DNA of 64,000 nt from CAJXQU01 sp965223825 (GTDB taxonomy: Bacteria; Pseudomonadota; Gammaproteobacteria; CAJXQU01). A model generated the notes under the pieces. The model was not told the DNA's origin, ran no database searches, and saw nothing but the letters and a program-made list of their open reading frames with translations. The position numbers and the translations under genes are program-made. Below are positions 45,205 to 54,368 of the stretch, one piece after another; position 1 is the stretch's first letter, and every line of letters begins with the position of its first letter. The stretch is from NCBI GenBank assembly GCA_965223825.1, contig OZ245018.1:3100001-3164000 (forward strand), given 5' to 3'.

Positions 45205-45231
45205 TAAAGCGGATTTCAATTTGGTCGATAT
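45205..45231 (+). promoter_or_regulatory. Sigma-28 (FliA) promoter of the chemoreceptor gene
   Basis: TAAA at 45205-45208 and GTCGATAT at 45224-45231 are separated by exactly 15 bases, against the flagellar sigma-28 consensus TAAA-N15-GCCGATAA (6 of 8 in the second element). It lies 67 bases before the chemoreceptor ATG. Match is seen; activity is inferred. Confidence 0.75.
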
Positions 45232-45297
45232 AAGCTGGTACGCAAGTGTAAGAACGGTGAGCTTCCTTGCGATTATTGTTTAGAGAGGTCAAATTAG

Positions 45298-46500
45298 ATG
45301 TTCAAACTAAAACTTAAAACGAAAATGATTACCGCCCTGATGGCGTTGGCTGTCGTGCCGACAATCATTGCTTGCTTAGCAGTGGGAGCTAAGTTGATGG
45401 GCACTTTTTCTGCTGACATCGCTATCTTAGCGTTGATCGCTGGCGTGGTGGCGGCTGTGCCCGCTTATGCTGTAGCATTGATGATGAGTAAATACGTTCT
45501 GGAACCGATTACTTATACAACCGGTTCAATGGAATGGATAGCGAAAGATATTATCGCGGGAAATTGCGATCTAACGCGTCCACTTGAAGGCGGCAACAAT
45601 CCACTCGGTCAACGATTGGCAAAAGCAACCAATAAAATTACCATTGCCTTTGCAGACTTACTCCGCGAAGTCTCTGAAGCAACGAACAAAGTTTCAGATA
45701 ACTCAGAGCAAATGGTTAACGTCGCTCAGCAATCTATGGATGGCATTTTGCGTCAACGTAGCGAGACAGAACAAGTTGCAACGGCCATGAATGAAATGAC
45801 CGCATCTGTTCAGGAAGTTGCGCGCAGTGCCGCGAATGGCGCAAGCATTGCACAAACAACAGCAGATCGTTCGAAAGAAGGCTCTAAAGTAGTCAACGAA
45901 ACGATCAGCGGTATTGGTGCGCTCGCGTCAAACGTTGAAAAAGCCGCTGATGTCATTCATGAACTTGAAAAAGATAGCGAAAGCATCGGTTCCGTTCTCG
46001 ATGTGATTCAAGGTATAGCCGAGCAAACAAACTTACTCGCACTCAACGCCGCAATCGAAGCTGCGCGTGCAGGTGAGCAAGGACGTGGTTTCGCGGTCGT
46101 GGCCGACGAAGTCCGTTCACTCGCGAGCCGTACACAAGAGTCAACGCAAGAAATTCAGGGCATTATTGAGAAACTGCAAACTCGTTCAAAACAAGCGGTG
46201 AATGTGATGACCGATGGTCAGAAACAAGCGCAATCCGGTGTTGAGCTGGCACAATCTGCTGGTACGGCACTGGCCGAAATCTCCAGCGGCATTGCTGACC
46301 TCGAACGTGTTGCAACGCAAATTGCCGTAGCAGCGGAAGAGCAAGGCACGGTTTCTGAAGAAATTAACCGGAACGTGTTTAACATCAGCGACATCTCGGT
46401 GCAAAACGCGGAAGCGGCAAACCTTTCCGCAAATACCAGTCGCGAATTGGCGTCACTTGCAGCTAACGTAAATACAAAAATCTCCTCTTTTAAAGTCTAA
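45298..46500 (+). CDS. Methyl-accepting chemotaxis protein without a periplasmic domain
   Basis: A 400-residue receptor. Two hydrophobic helices (about 11-32 and 40-63) are separated by only a few residues, so there is no periplasmic sensor domain. A HAMP-like linker and the signalling coiled coil follow, with the highly conserved tip EQTNLLALNAAIEAARAGEQ and GRGFAVVADEVRSLA. Methylation-type helices flank the tip. It must sense something in the membrane or cytoplasm, or relay from a partner. GAGAGG nine bases before the ATG supports the start. Confidence 0.93.
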   Translation: MFKLKLKTKMITALMALAVVPTIIACLAVGAKLMGTFSADIAILALIAGVVAAVPAYAVALMMSKYVLEPITYTTGSMEWIAKDIIAGNCDLTRPLEGGNNPLGQRLAKATNKITIAFADLLREVSEATNKVSDNSEQMVNVAQQSMDGILRQRSETEQVATAMNEMTASVQEVARSAANGASIAQTTADRSKEGSKVVNETISGIGALASNVEKAADVIHELEKDSESIGSVLDVIQGIAEQTNLLALNAAIEAARAGEQGRGFAVVADEVRSLASRTQESTQEIQGIIEKLQTRSKQAVNVMTDGQKQAQSGVELAQSAGTALAEISSGIADLERVATQIAVAAEEQGTVSEEINRNVFNISDISVQNAEAANLSANTSRELASLAANVNTKISSFKV

Positions 46501-46532
46501 GGTTTCCACTTTAAAAACGAGATGACAGATTC

Positions 46533-46566
46533 TTGGAGCTGATCCGAATTAACCGATCAGCTCCAA
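46533..46566. terminator. Inverted repeat between convergent genes
   Basis: A perfect 12-bp stem TTGGAGCTGATC / GATCAGCTCCAA with a 10-nt loop lies between the convergent chemoreceptor and MOSC genes and runs into the last codons of the latter. It lacks a T-run on either strand, so it may act as a weak bidirectional terminator or mRNA stabiliser. Confidence 0.45.
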
Positions 46567-47349
46567 ACTGTCCCCTAGCGCAAGACTTGCCCCTGAGCGC
46601 ACTACCCGCGTATTAATCGCTAAGGAATACAAATGCTCAAACATCGACGCATCGGCCCAAGCTGGTAATGTCTCCTCACGCTTCTGCAAAAATACCGCCT
46701 GAAAATCCGCTATCACTTCACCCGTTTTCGTATCTTGCGTCGGCACAGGACAACGCACGCAATGTTTTAACCCTGCAAACACGCTGTCTCCCAAACGAAA
46801 CTGACGCGCAACATCCGGCGTAATACTGAGCTGATCTTCCCAAAAAGCCGGACAATCGGTGATCTCTAAATTGGAACGAAATCGTCGACGAGCTTCATCC
46901 AGATCAATTTGATCAAACCAACTCGCTACCGCATCAAGACTCGCCAGACTGATTAGTGTCGGACCAGGTCGCTTGGTATCATCTGGAAATCCCGTCTCTT
47001 CGTTCTCGCGTAAACTGATGGGAAAACCGAAAAAATCACTTAACCACGTGATCAATGCCACATTGTCGGCTTGCAACTTAAAGCGTTCCGGGCTATCAAA
47101 CCCCTCAATATCGAGTGAAACTTGCCCCGCGTGTAGGTCGTATTCAGCGTGGATTTGGTTCACTTCGGGATGGCGTTTGCCGTTAACCGGACGCCCATCC
47201 GCGTCGAATAATGCAAACTGGCGGTCGTAACGCAACGCGCCGGCTGAGGTTAATTCGACCTCGTCTAAATCAACGCCCGGCAAGGCTTTAATGGGGAAAA
47301 CGGTGATGCGAGATAAACGTGGACGGATCAGTTTTACATTCGAATTCAT
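46549..47349 (-). CDS. MOSC-domain protein (YcbX-like)
   Basis: A 266-residue protein. The N-terminal MOSC_N beta barrel (IKALPGVDLDEVELTSAGAL, then YDRQFALFDADGRPVNGKRH) and the MOSC domain with a conserved Cys (HCVRCPVPTQDTKTGE) match the YcbX/mARC molybdenum-sulfur carriers that reduce N-hydroxylated compounds. It lacks the C-terminal ferredoxin domain of E. coli YcbX. I use the ATG at 47349 rather than a TTG at 47382. Confidence 0.9.
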   Translation of the reverse strand: MNSNVKLIRPRLSRITVFPIKALPGVDLDEVELTSAGALRYDRQFALFDADGRPVNGKRHPEVNQIHAEYDLHAGQVSLDIEGFDSPERFKLQADNVALITWLSDFFGFPISLRENEETGFPDDTKRPGPTLISLASLDAVASWFDQIDLDEARRRFRSNLEITDCPAFWEDQLSITPDVARQFRLGDSVFAGLKHCVRCPVPTQDTKTGEVIADFQAVFLQKREETLPAWADASMFEHLYSLAINTRVVRSGASLALGDSLELIG

Positions 47350-47435
47350 AGTAGACACACGATGCACAAAATGAATAAACAATCATGAAAAGGTTCGACC
47401 AAAGCATAACACGCCCACCAAGGAGACGATGGATT

Positions 47436-47960
47436 ATGACGACACGTTTTTATACGAAACTACCCGCATTGCTTCGCACCGGAACGCAACCGATCGTGAT
47501 CGGAATCATATTATTCAGCTTGAGCTTTTCCGCCGCCAACGCCAACGCCAACGATGAATTGCAATCGTTGATCAGCGCCTGCGCCGACGGTGATATGACA
47601 ATATGCGATCAGATCAATGATCTGCAACGCTCGGCGGAACCGGCCTCAGGCTTGGACGCGATGGCCATTGCCTTTGCAAAACGCGCCCCTAATTTAGGGA
47701 TTAGCGATGGTGAACTTCCAGATCTTGAAAAAGCGTACGATCTGATCGTGCGTGATTATTTTTCCAGTGAAAAAATCAGCGCAGAAAATCGTGCAAAATG
47801 GTTTCGTGAAAAAGCCCTGCCATCCTGCGCTACGCACTACCATACGCGCTGGCGATTCGAAAAAAACTGGTGGCCAGTGAAAGAGGATAACTCTCCAGAT
47901 TGGCGTACAATTTACCCGCATGCGCTCGATCACTACTTTGGTTTTTGCGTCACACAGTAA
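47436..47960 (+). CDS. Secreted protein of unknown function
   Basis: A 174-residue protein with a signal peptide (hydrophobic core VIGIILFSLSFSAANANA). The start at 47436 follows AAGGAG at ten bases. The mature chain has four Cys residues (SACADGDMTICDQINDL near the N-terminus, PSCATHYH and GFCVTQ near the end), which could form two disulfides. I do not recognise the family. It precedes another exported protein by 22 bases, so they are probably one operon. Confidence 0.7.
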   Translation: MTTRFYTKLPALLRTGTQPIVIGIILFSLSFSAANANANDELQSLISACADGDMTICDQINDLQRSAEPASGLDAMAIAFAKRAPNLGISDGELPDLEKAYDLIVRDYFSSEKISAENRAKWFREKALPSCATHYHTRWRFEKNWWPVKEDNSPDWRTIYPHALDHYFGFCVTQ

Positions 47961-47982
47961 CTTTTCGATACAGGAATACACT

Positions 47983-48627
47983 ATGCCAATATTACGCCTC
48001 CCCTTATTATTAATGCTGACTGTTTTGCTCGGCGCTTGTTCAGAACCCGTTAAAACACCGCTTGAAACTGCCGATGCGTTTTGGAAAGCCGTTGTAAAAA
48101 AAGATGTCAGCGAGATCGAATCTCTGTCACTCCCGAATTCACTGCCGGAGGATTTGGATGAAGCGAACATTGTCGCGATCAGTAACGCCAGTTTCGGCAA
48201 AATTCTCATCGACGGCACTAAAGCAGAAGTTGAAACACGCATCACCATAGCCAGCGACGAACCAGTCGCTTTGCCGATTAACACGTTGATGACGGAAGAT
48301 GAAGACGGTTGGAAAGTAGATTACCGCGCCTCCGTGAGCGCGGTGAATATGCAAAGTCCGATCAACGATTTATTAAAAGAATTAAAAGTTTTCGGAAAAG
48401 AATTCTCACGTCAATTTGATCATTCCATGGATGAGCTGGATCAAGCCATGCCGGAACTTCAACGAGAAATTGGACGTATGGGCGAGACGTTTAAAGAGCG
48501 CGTTCCCGAACTCAAGCAACAATTTGAAAGTCTTGCCGAAGAATTACAGAAAGCCATTGAAGACGCTTTTTCTGATCCGCAATTTAAACATCAAGCACCG
48601 GCGGAAGAAGAAGATAAAGCCATTTAA
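47983..48627 (+). CDS. Lipoprotein with SnoaL-like fold and coiled-coil tail
   Basis: A 214-residue lipoprotein (signal MPILRLPLLLMLTVLLGAC). The region after the lipobox (PLETADAFWKAVVKKDVSEI, then EDGWKVDYRASVSAV) resembles DUF4878 or NTF2-like domains. The C-terminal half is a long helical, probably coiled-coil segment (MDELDQAMPELQREIGRMGE) ending in an acidic tail. Function unknown. Confidence 0.7.
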   Translation: MPILRLPLLLMLTVLLGACSEPVKTPLETADAFWKAVVKKDVSEIESLSLPNSLPEDLDEANIVAISNASFGKILIDGTKAEVETRITIASDEPVALPINTLMTEDEDGWKVDYRASVSAVNMQSPINDLLKELKVFGKEFSRQFDHSMDELDQAMPELQREIGRMGETFKERVPELKQQFESLAEELQKAIEDAFSDPQFKHQAPAEEEDKAI

Positions 48628-48908
48628 ATTTTACGCCACCGGATACCCGATCAGGCTGATCGAATATCCAACACACCGGTGCGAATAAAATCGTGCCGGT
48701 GTTCGTTGTTGATGAAGTCATTCTGCTAAACAATCTATGTATTTCGTTCCCATTGTATTTTAACTATCTTTATTAAATGCGATAGATCTTCCAGCCTGTT
48801 GCTCAGTTAACATTTGATTTAACCCCGTTTCGGTATGATCACCGTTTATAGCTTGCAAGACGTTGTTTTAATCAGCCGTTTGTCTGTTTAAATTAGGAAA
48901 ATTCGACG

Positions 48909-49751
48909 ATGCAATGTGACCCACGATATTTTCAGATCACCATCCTCAGCTCACTGTTAGTATACGGTTTGGTGTTTCTTGACTTTGCGATTCAACCCGA
49001 AAATGCCGTCTTAATTTTAATCACCGCGCAGCTCGCACAATTTGCCTTGACGCATGCCTACTCATTACCCCGCTTTGATCCGCGTAGTGCCTTAATTTCC
49101 AGCTTGTCGCTTTGTCTATTATTACGCACCGACAGTTTACTCATCGCCTTACTGGCTACACTGATCGCGATCAGTAGTAAATTTATCATTCGCTATAACA
49201 ATAAACATATCTTTAACCCGACCAACTTTGCACTTGTTGTCATGATTCTTTTATTTGATAACGCTTGGGTTTCCAGTGGCCAATGGGGCAGAGAGATCTG
49301 GTTTTTATTTCTGATCGCAGGATTGGGCTTATTGGTCGTTATGCGATCACGCCGTTCGGATATTACGCTGGCCTTTTTACTCTTTTATGCTGCCATGCTG
49401 TTTGGTCGCGCAGTTTGGCTCGGTGATCCGTTAGCTATTCCACTCCATCAATTTCAAAATGGTGCGTTATTAGTTTTTGCTTTTTTTATGATTTCTGATC
49501 CGATGACCACACCCAACTCACGTCTAGGTAGGATCCTATTTGCGCTATTGGTTTGTTTGATCGCCGGTTATATTAGTTTTGTTTTATTTCGTCCAAACGG
49601 CGTGCTTTACGCACTCGTCGGTTGTTGCCTTTTGACCCCATTATTCGATCGGCTTTTTCCTGCCGAAAAATTTCAATGGCCTTCCCCTAAAAACGGAAAG
49701 TCTCAACTTCACCAAGGAGAAAAAGATGCTCACTCGCCTCTTTCTATTTAG
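48909..49751 (+). CDS. RnfD/NqrB-like membrane protein without other Rnf subunits
   Basis: A 280-residue membrane protein with about ten helices. FNPTNFALVVMILLF and FMISDPMTTPNSRLGRILFA are the NqrB/RnfD motifs; the latter corresponds to the conserved SDPxT segment. I do not see the SGAT-type sequence whose Thr carries covalent FMN in RnfD, so flavin binding is doubtful. No other Rnf or Nqr subunit is present. It overlaps the DUF2330 gene by 26 bases. Confidence 0.85.
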   Translation: MQCDPRYFQITILSSLLVYGLVFLDFAIQPENAVLILITAQLAQFALTHAYSLPRFDPRSALISSLSLCLLLRTDSLLIALLATLIAISSKFIIRYNNKHIFNPTNFALVVMILLFDNAWVSSGQWGREIWFLFLIAGLGLLVVMRSRRSDITLAFLLFYAAMLFGRAVWLGDPLAIPLHQFQNGALLVFAFFMISDPMTTPNSRLGRILFALLVCLIAGYISFVLFRPNGVLYALVGCCLLTPLFDRLFPAEKFQWPSPKNGKSQLHQGEKDAHSPLSI

Positions 49752-51123
49752 TTGTTTATTACTGCCATCACTGGTACAGGCTTTTTGCGGGTTTTATGTC
49801 GCAAAAGCGGACAGTGATTTATTTAACGAAGCTTCGCAAGTGGTGATGGTACGCGATGAGGATCGCACCGTTTTAACCATGAGTAATGATTTTCAAGGGG
49901 ATGTGAAAGATTTCGCGATTGTGATCCCCGTACCCACATTACTAGAACGCGAACAAATTCATGTTACAGACAATGCGATCATCGATCATCTCGACAGTTA
50001 TTCCGCCCCGCGTTTAGTTGAATATTTCGACGAAGATCCATGCATGATGATACGTATGATGAAAATGGAAATGGCCCGTTCATCAGGCATGTCTCCAGAA
50101 ACGATGGCAGACGATGCTGCCGAACTGGGTGTCACCATCGAAGCCAGTTATACCGTTGGAGAATACGACATTCTGATTTTATCGGCGGAACAAAGCGACG
50201 GCTTGATCACCTTTTTAAAATCGAACGATTATAAAATTCCTGACGGAGGTGAAAAAGTCGTCGGCAGTTATCTAAAACAAGGCATGAAGTTTTTCGTTGC
50301 GAAAGTGAATTTAAAAGAACAACAAAAACTCGGCTTTGCGAATTTACGCCCGATCCAGGTTGCCTACGAAAGTCCAAAATTCATGTTACCGATCCGGCTT
50401 GGTATGCTTAATGCGAATGGTGAGCAAGAGTTATATGTGTACGCATTAACCCGAAACGGTCGCGTCGAAACAACCAATTATCGCACGGTGAAAATGCCCA
50501 CCAATATGGAGCTACCGACATTTCTAAAAGATGATTTCGGTAATTTTTATCAAGATATGTTTCGCACACAAGTGAAAAAAGAAAACGGTAAAGCGGTATT
50601 TTTGGAATACGCTTGGGACATGAACTGGTGCGACCCTTGCGCGGCCGATCCACTCTCAAATGAGCAACTCAAAGAGTTAGGTGTTTTCTGGCTGGAAGAT
50701 CAACCAGATCAGAAGCAACCGACGCCGCGTTCAGGTCAACCGGCACCGCGCATGATGCCGCAACCACAAACGAAAGATGTCTTCATCACACGCTTACATG
50801 TTCGTTATGATCAAGAACATTTCCCTGATGATTTGCGCTTTCAAGCCACGGGCGATCGGGAAAACTTTCAAGGTCGCTATGTCATCCGTCACCCGTGGAG
50901 TGGTGAAGCAAAATGCCCCGAAGCTAAGACCTATTTGAACGAAACATTGCCACAACGTCATGAAAAAGAAGCCACGATTTTAGCCTCACTAACGGGTTGG
51001 GATATTAACGATGTTCGTGATCGCATGCCGCCATTAAAAACGGTAAAAGAAGACACCGATAAAAAGCCTGATCAGGAAAAAGAAGAAACACCATGGTGGA
51101 AAAAATTATGGCAGGATGATTAA
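49726..51123 (+). CDS. Secreted DUF2330 protein
   Basis: A 465-residue exported protein with a signal peptide (1-19, ending LVQA) and an AAGGAG site before its ATG. The start of the mature chain, FCGFYVAKADSDLFNEASQV, then VLTMSNDFQGDVKDFAIVIPVP, is diagnostic of DUF2330. Cys residues cluster in WCDPCAADP. The C-terminus is acidic and ends ETPWWKKLWQDD, without an anchor. The family has no known function. Translational overlap with the RnfD-like gene shows they work together. Confidence 0.88.
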   Translation: MLTRLFLFSCLLLPSLVQAFCGFYVAKADSDLFNEASQVVMVRDEDRTVLTMSNDFQGDVKDFAIVIPVPTLLEREQIHVTDNAIIDHLDSYSAPRLVEYFDEDPCMMIRMMKMEMARSSGMSPETMADDAAELGVTIEASYTVGEYDILILSAEQSDGLITFLKSNDYKIPDGGEKVVGSYLKQGMKFFVAKVNLKEQQKLGFANLRPIQVAYESPKFMLPIRLGMLNANGEQELYVYALTRNGRVETTNYRTVKMPTNMELPTFLKDDFGNFYQDMFRTQVKKENGKAVFLEYAWDMNWCDPCAADPLSNEQLKELGVFWLEDQPDQKQPTPRSGQPAPRMMPQPQTKDVFITRLHVRYDQEHFPDDLRFQATGDRENFQGRYVIRHPWSGEAKCPEAKTYLNETLPQRHEKEATILASLTGWDINDVRDRMPPLKTVKEDTDKKPDQEKEETPWWKKLWQDD

Positions 51124-51479
51124 CGTCTAGCTGCTTACTTACGCCTTTCCTTGGTAGCTCACATTGCTACCAAGGAAAATCTGTAACATTTATCCTCCCT
51201 TAATATACTCATCTCGATACGGGCATTTTTCCTTACATACAGTATTCACGTCGTTTTCATATCTTTTTTTCACAATCTTCTATTGCTTTATTTTCATCAT
51301 CCAGTAACCGTCTATTTCTTTCACTTTTGTTTGCAATTTCAAGCTTGTGATGAACGACATCAGACGGCATTTTAAATATCCAAATTTTACTTAGAAAATA
51401 TATCTAGAGAAGCGATAGTTTTTAATCCTCCTTTTCTTGATGTTTATTTATTCAATCTCATAACTTTAAGGATAATATT
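51124..51479. other. AT-rich intergenic region
   Basis: About 350 bases without a gene between DUF2330 and a lipoprotein gene. Apart from the inverted repeat at 51146-51178, I see only AT-rich sequence and no clear promoter. Confidence 0.4.
51146..51178. repeat. 13-bp inverted repeat, likely terminator hairpin
   Basis: TTTCCTTGGTAGC and GCTACCAAGGAAA form a perfect stem with a 7-nt loop, 23 bases after the DUF2330 stop. There is no T-run, so it may be a terminator working with Rho or an mRNA 3'-end stabiliser. Confidence 0.6.
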
Positions 51480-52232
51480 ATGCGATCTCATTTCAAACTC
51501 TTGGCTTCCCTTTTCTTGATTTCCACGCTATCCGCTTGTAGTGGCATACAACCTCAACATCAAATGGATCCATCCGTCATTTCGAATCTTAATGATGTTG
51601 AAACCTACTTAATTGTCGAACAGGATGAAATTTATGCTGATATTAACGGTTCGAATATAGCTGAAATAGGTGGCGGAGGCTTACTTCTAGCACTGATCGA
51701 TATTGCTGTAGAAAGCTCTCAAACCAGCAGTGCCGAAACGTCAATTCAACCCATCCGTGATCATTTATTAGATTATGATTACGCAACTATTTTACAAAAA
51801 AGCATCAACGATGAAATTACCAAAATTGATCGTTTCACGGTGAAAGAAGCAAGCTTAGAACGCACAACGTCTAGCAATTTATATAATGAAAAACATTCTA
51901 AATCAGATGCGTCTGCCGTTCTTTTCTTACAAGCTAAATACAACATGTCTCCTGACTTCAGCACCGTTTACACAACAGTTGATGCATTTATGTTTCCTAA
52001 TAGCGACTCACTCAACGCCTTCAAGGAAATGCAAGATACTAATGAGTCACACGTCGATCTTTCAGACAACATCTATCACAACACATTCACCCAATCACAA
52101 GCATTAAACACTTCAACGAATTTGGAAGAGAATATTTCCCTTATAAACGATTCTCCAGATGAGATAAAACTTGCTCTTGAAAAGAATGCTCTCGCCATTG
52201 CTTCTCAAATCAAGAATGATCTACAGAAGTAA
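51480..52232 (+). CDS. Uncharacterised lipoprotein, first of a pair
   Basis: A 250-residue lipoprotein (signal ending LSAC, Cys20). Asp, Ser and Asn are common and the AT content is higher than in neighbouring genes. Segments such as EIGGGGLLLALIDIAVESSQ and IQPIRDHLLDYDYATILQKS suggest a mixed fold. I do not recognise it. It is followed two bases later by another lipoprotein gene, so the two are co-transcribed and possibly partners. Confidence 0.7.
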   Translation: MRSHFKLLASLFLISTLSACSGIQPQHQMDPSVISNLNDVETYLIVEQDEIYADINGSNIAEIGGGGLLLALIDIAVESSQTSSAETSIQPIRDHLLDYDYATILQKSINDEITKIDRFTVKEASLERTTSSNLYNEKHSKSDASAVLFLQAKYNMSPDFSTVYTTVDAFMFPNSDSLNAFKEMQDTNESHVDLSDNIYHNTFTQSQALNTSTNLEENISLINDSPDEIKLALEKNALAIASQIKNDLQK

Positions 52233-52234
52233 AT

Positions 52235-52834
52235 ATGCAGCTTGGAACAAAATTCAGATCGACCCTGAGTAAAGCTAGCATTTGTCTAGCTTTACTCTTA
52301 TTAACCGGTTGCGTTAACGCACCTCTTCAACTTGATCTAAAAAATACAAATAAAATATCAAAGAGTAACAGTGTCCAACCCTGTGAGATTATAGTCGGCG
52401 ATCTAGAGGACATACGTAAAGATAAAAAGAGTATAGGCACTATTGGCAATCATCCAATCACTGGGATACAGCTACTGGACTGGATTAAAACCACATTAAT
52501 TGAGAAAAAATTTCTCTTTGTACCTGACACAACCAGTAATAATGCTATTCGTGTCGATATTCGTTTAAAACTTCTTCACATGCGCACTACTGAATCGATC
52601 ATGAAAACAAATCTAGTCCTTCAAATCATTGATACAACAACGAAAAATAAATTTCATATTCGAGGGGCTGATACAAAAGTAATCTGGTTTGGTTCGGAAT
52701 CAGAGTTTAAAAATTCGTTTTCTAGGGCATTGCTTAATGCTATCGAAAAAATTCAAGTGGGTATTAAAAAAGACTGCACACTTGAAAAAGTTAATATCCT
52801 ACCCAAAAAAGCAGTGGAGAAATCACCGCTATAA
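52235..52834 (+). CDS. Uncharacterised lipoprotein, second of a pair
   Basis: A 199-residue lipoprotein (signal ALLLLTGC). The pattern CEIIVGDLEDIRKDKKSIGT, then LLDWIKTTLIEKKFLFV and a later FKNSFSRALLNAIEKIQ is reminiscent of YajG-type or GNA1162-like outer-membrane lipoproteins, which share a fold that begins with an IxVxxxxDxR strand. Function unknown. Confidence 0.7.
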   Translation: MQLGTKFRSTLSKASICLALLLLTGCVNAPLQLDLKNTNKISKSNSVQPCEIIVGDLEDIRKDKKSIGTIGNHPITGIQLLDWIKTTLIEKKFLFVPDTTSNNAIRVDIRLKLLHMRTTESIMKTNLVLQIIDTTTKNKFHIRGADTKVIWFGSESEFKNSFSRALLNAIEKIQVGIKKDCTLEKVNILPKKAVEKSPL

Positions 52835-52889
52835 ACTTAGTCGGCTTGTGGTATCTATTCTGAAATAATCTAAAACAAAAGCAATGAAA

Positions 52890-53159
52890 CTATCGAAGTT
52901 GACTGTCTTTACTGCCGCGACGATTAAACGTGCTCTGCGATTTTTTATTTTCTTCATCTAACTCAGACTGGCAAGCGACACACAAACGAACACCCGGCAC
53001 TGCCTCACGCCGCGCTTGCGGGATCGCTGCTTCGCACTCTTCACAATGCGTCAAGCTTTCCCCCTTCGGTAACTGATCACGCACATGCTTGACCGCATCA
53101 TCAACACTCGCGTCGATCTGATCCTGCACTGCCCCGTCTTTTGACCATCCGCCTGCCAT
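52890..53159 (-). CDS. DksA/TraR C4-type zinc-finger protein
   Basis: An 89-residue protein. The C4 zinc finger reads CEECEAAIPQARREAVPGVR then CVAC, which is the YbiI-like DksA/TraR arrangement. The coiled-coil arm of true DksA is missing, so binding in the RNA polymerase secondary channel would be TraR-like at most. Monocistronic. Confidence 0.9.
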   Translation of the reverse strand: MAGGWSKDGAVQDQIDASVDDAVKHVRDQLPKGESLTHCEECEAAIPQARREAVPGVRLCVACQSELDEENKKSQSTFNRRGSKDSQLR

Positions 53160-53420
53160 TAATTAGCCTCCAGTATTAGAATTTCGGCTTCCAACATAAA
53201 ATATAAAGCCAAAGCTATAAAAGAGAGCTTCTCTCTCCATGTTTACATTTTAAATGCTTTCTCAATTGACTTTAAAAACTATTTTCTTATCTTTGTTATC
53301 GAGTTAGTTATACAGATCGTTTACGTCTTTATCAGTAAGCTCAAAAGCGTGTTTCTGAGCAAAGCAATTTCGAATCTTATTAATCTTACTTAAAGGTGGA
53401 CGATAAATTTTATCTTAGCC

Positions 53421-53621
53421 TTATGCTATAGCTAGACCTACCTTTTGCTCCCAATGCAATCGTTCAAACTTAAAACATTCAGGTCGAGGTAAATTAAGTT
53501 TGATGAACGTATTAATTTTCGACTTCAATCTAGATGAAGTCTCAACAAAAGAAGCTAATTCATTCTCATTTAAAACAGCTTCACTGTTGCCATCAGGTGA
53601 ATCATTCTCACGTGCGGCCAT
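53421..53621 (-). CDS. Small hypothetical protein
   Basis: A 66-residue frame. GGGGAG lies eight bases before its ATG, which supports translation. The sequence (NENELASFVETSSRLKSKIN, then CFKFERLHWEQKV) has no motif I recognise. AT-rich and isolated, so the call depends mainly on the ribosome site. Confidence 0.5.
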   Translation of the reverse strand: MAARENDSPDGNSEAVLNENELASFVETSSRLKSKINTFIKLNLPRPECFKFERLHWEQKVGLAIA

Positions 53622-53658
53622 TTACAAGACTCCCCATTTATTTACTAATCGATCAGAT

Positions 53659-54276
53659 CTAAAATCCCACCCCACAACCACCCAGCCCACAATAGCCCGC
53701 AGGATTTTTCGCAAGATATTGTTGGTGCTGCGCTTCGGCATAATAAAACGTTGGTGCAGAGGCGATCTCAGTGGTGATCATTCCTTTGCCTGCTGCGCTT
53801 AATTTTCTCTGGTAGTGTTTTAACGAATCGTGCGCGGCTTTTGCTTGTGTTTCGTTGTAAGTATAGATCGCGGATCGATATTGTGTGCCGATGTCATTTC
53901 CCTGCTGCATGCCTTGTGTGGGGTCGTGTGATTCCCAGAAGACTTTCAGTAAATCTTCGTAGCTGATCTCATTTGGATCAAACACGACAAGAACGACTTC
54001 TGCATGACCGGTTCGACCGGTGCAGAGTTCATCATAAGTCGCATTGGGTGTGAAACCACCCGCATAGCCAACGGCAGTTGAAACAACACCATCCAATTGC
54101 CAGAACTTTCGCTCTGCCCCCCAGAAACAACCGAGGGCAAATTGTGCTTGTTCGAGATGATCTGCAAACGGTGGACTAATCGGCTCGCCGCTGACAAAGT
54201 GCGCATCGGGTACAGGCATTTTGCTTGTGCGTCCAGGTAGGGCTTGGCTGGGATCGGGCATTTCCGTTTTTTTCAT
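53659..54276 (-). CDS. msrA: Peptide methionine sulfoxide reductase MsrA
   Basis: A 205-residue MsrA. The catalytic Cys is in ALGCFWGAERKFW, followed by TAVGYAGG and TGHAEVVLVVFDP, with resolving cysteines near the C-terminus (GYCGLGGCGVGF). The start at 54276 has GGAGAG upstream; the longer frame to 54345 does not. It repairs oxidised Met residues. Confidence 0.96.
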   Translation of the reverse strand: MKKTEMPDPSQALPGRTSKMPVPDAHFVSGEPISPPFADHLEQAQFALGCFWGAERKFWQLDGVVSTAVGYAGGFTPNATYDELCTGRTGHAEVVLVVFDPNEISYEDLLKVFWESHDPTQGMQQGNDIGTQYRSAIYTYNETQAKAAHDSLKHYQRKLSAAGKGMITTEIASAPTFYYAEAQHQQYLAKNPAGYCGLGGCGVGF

Positions 54277-54368
54277 TATTCTCTCCTGACACGATAGTGA
54301 TCTATCAGACAAGAATAATGCGCGCTTTACTGCAATGGAATGCAAAGTTCACTCCGGGTGAGCAGGTA

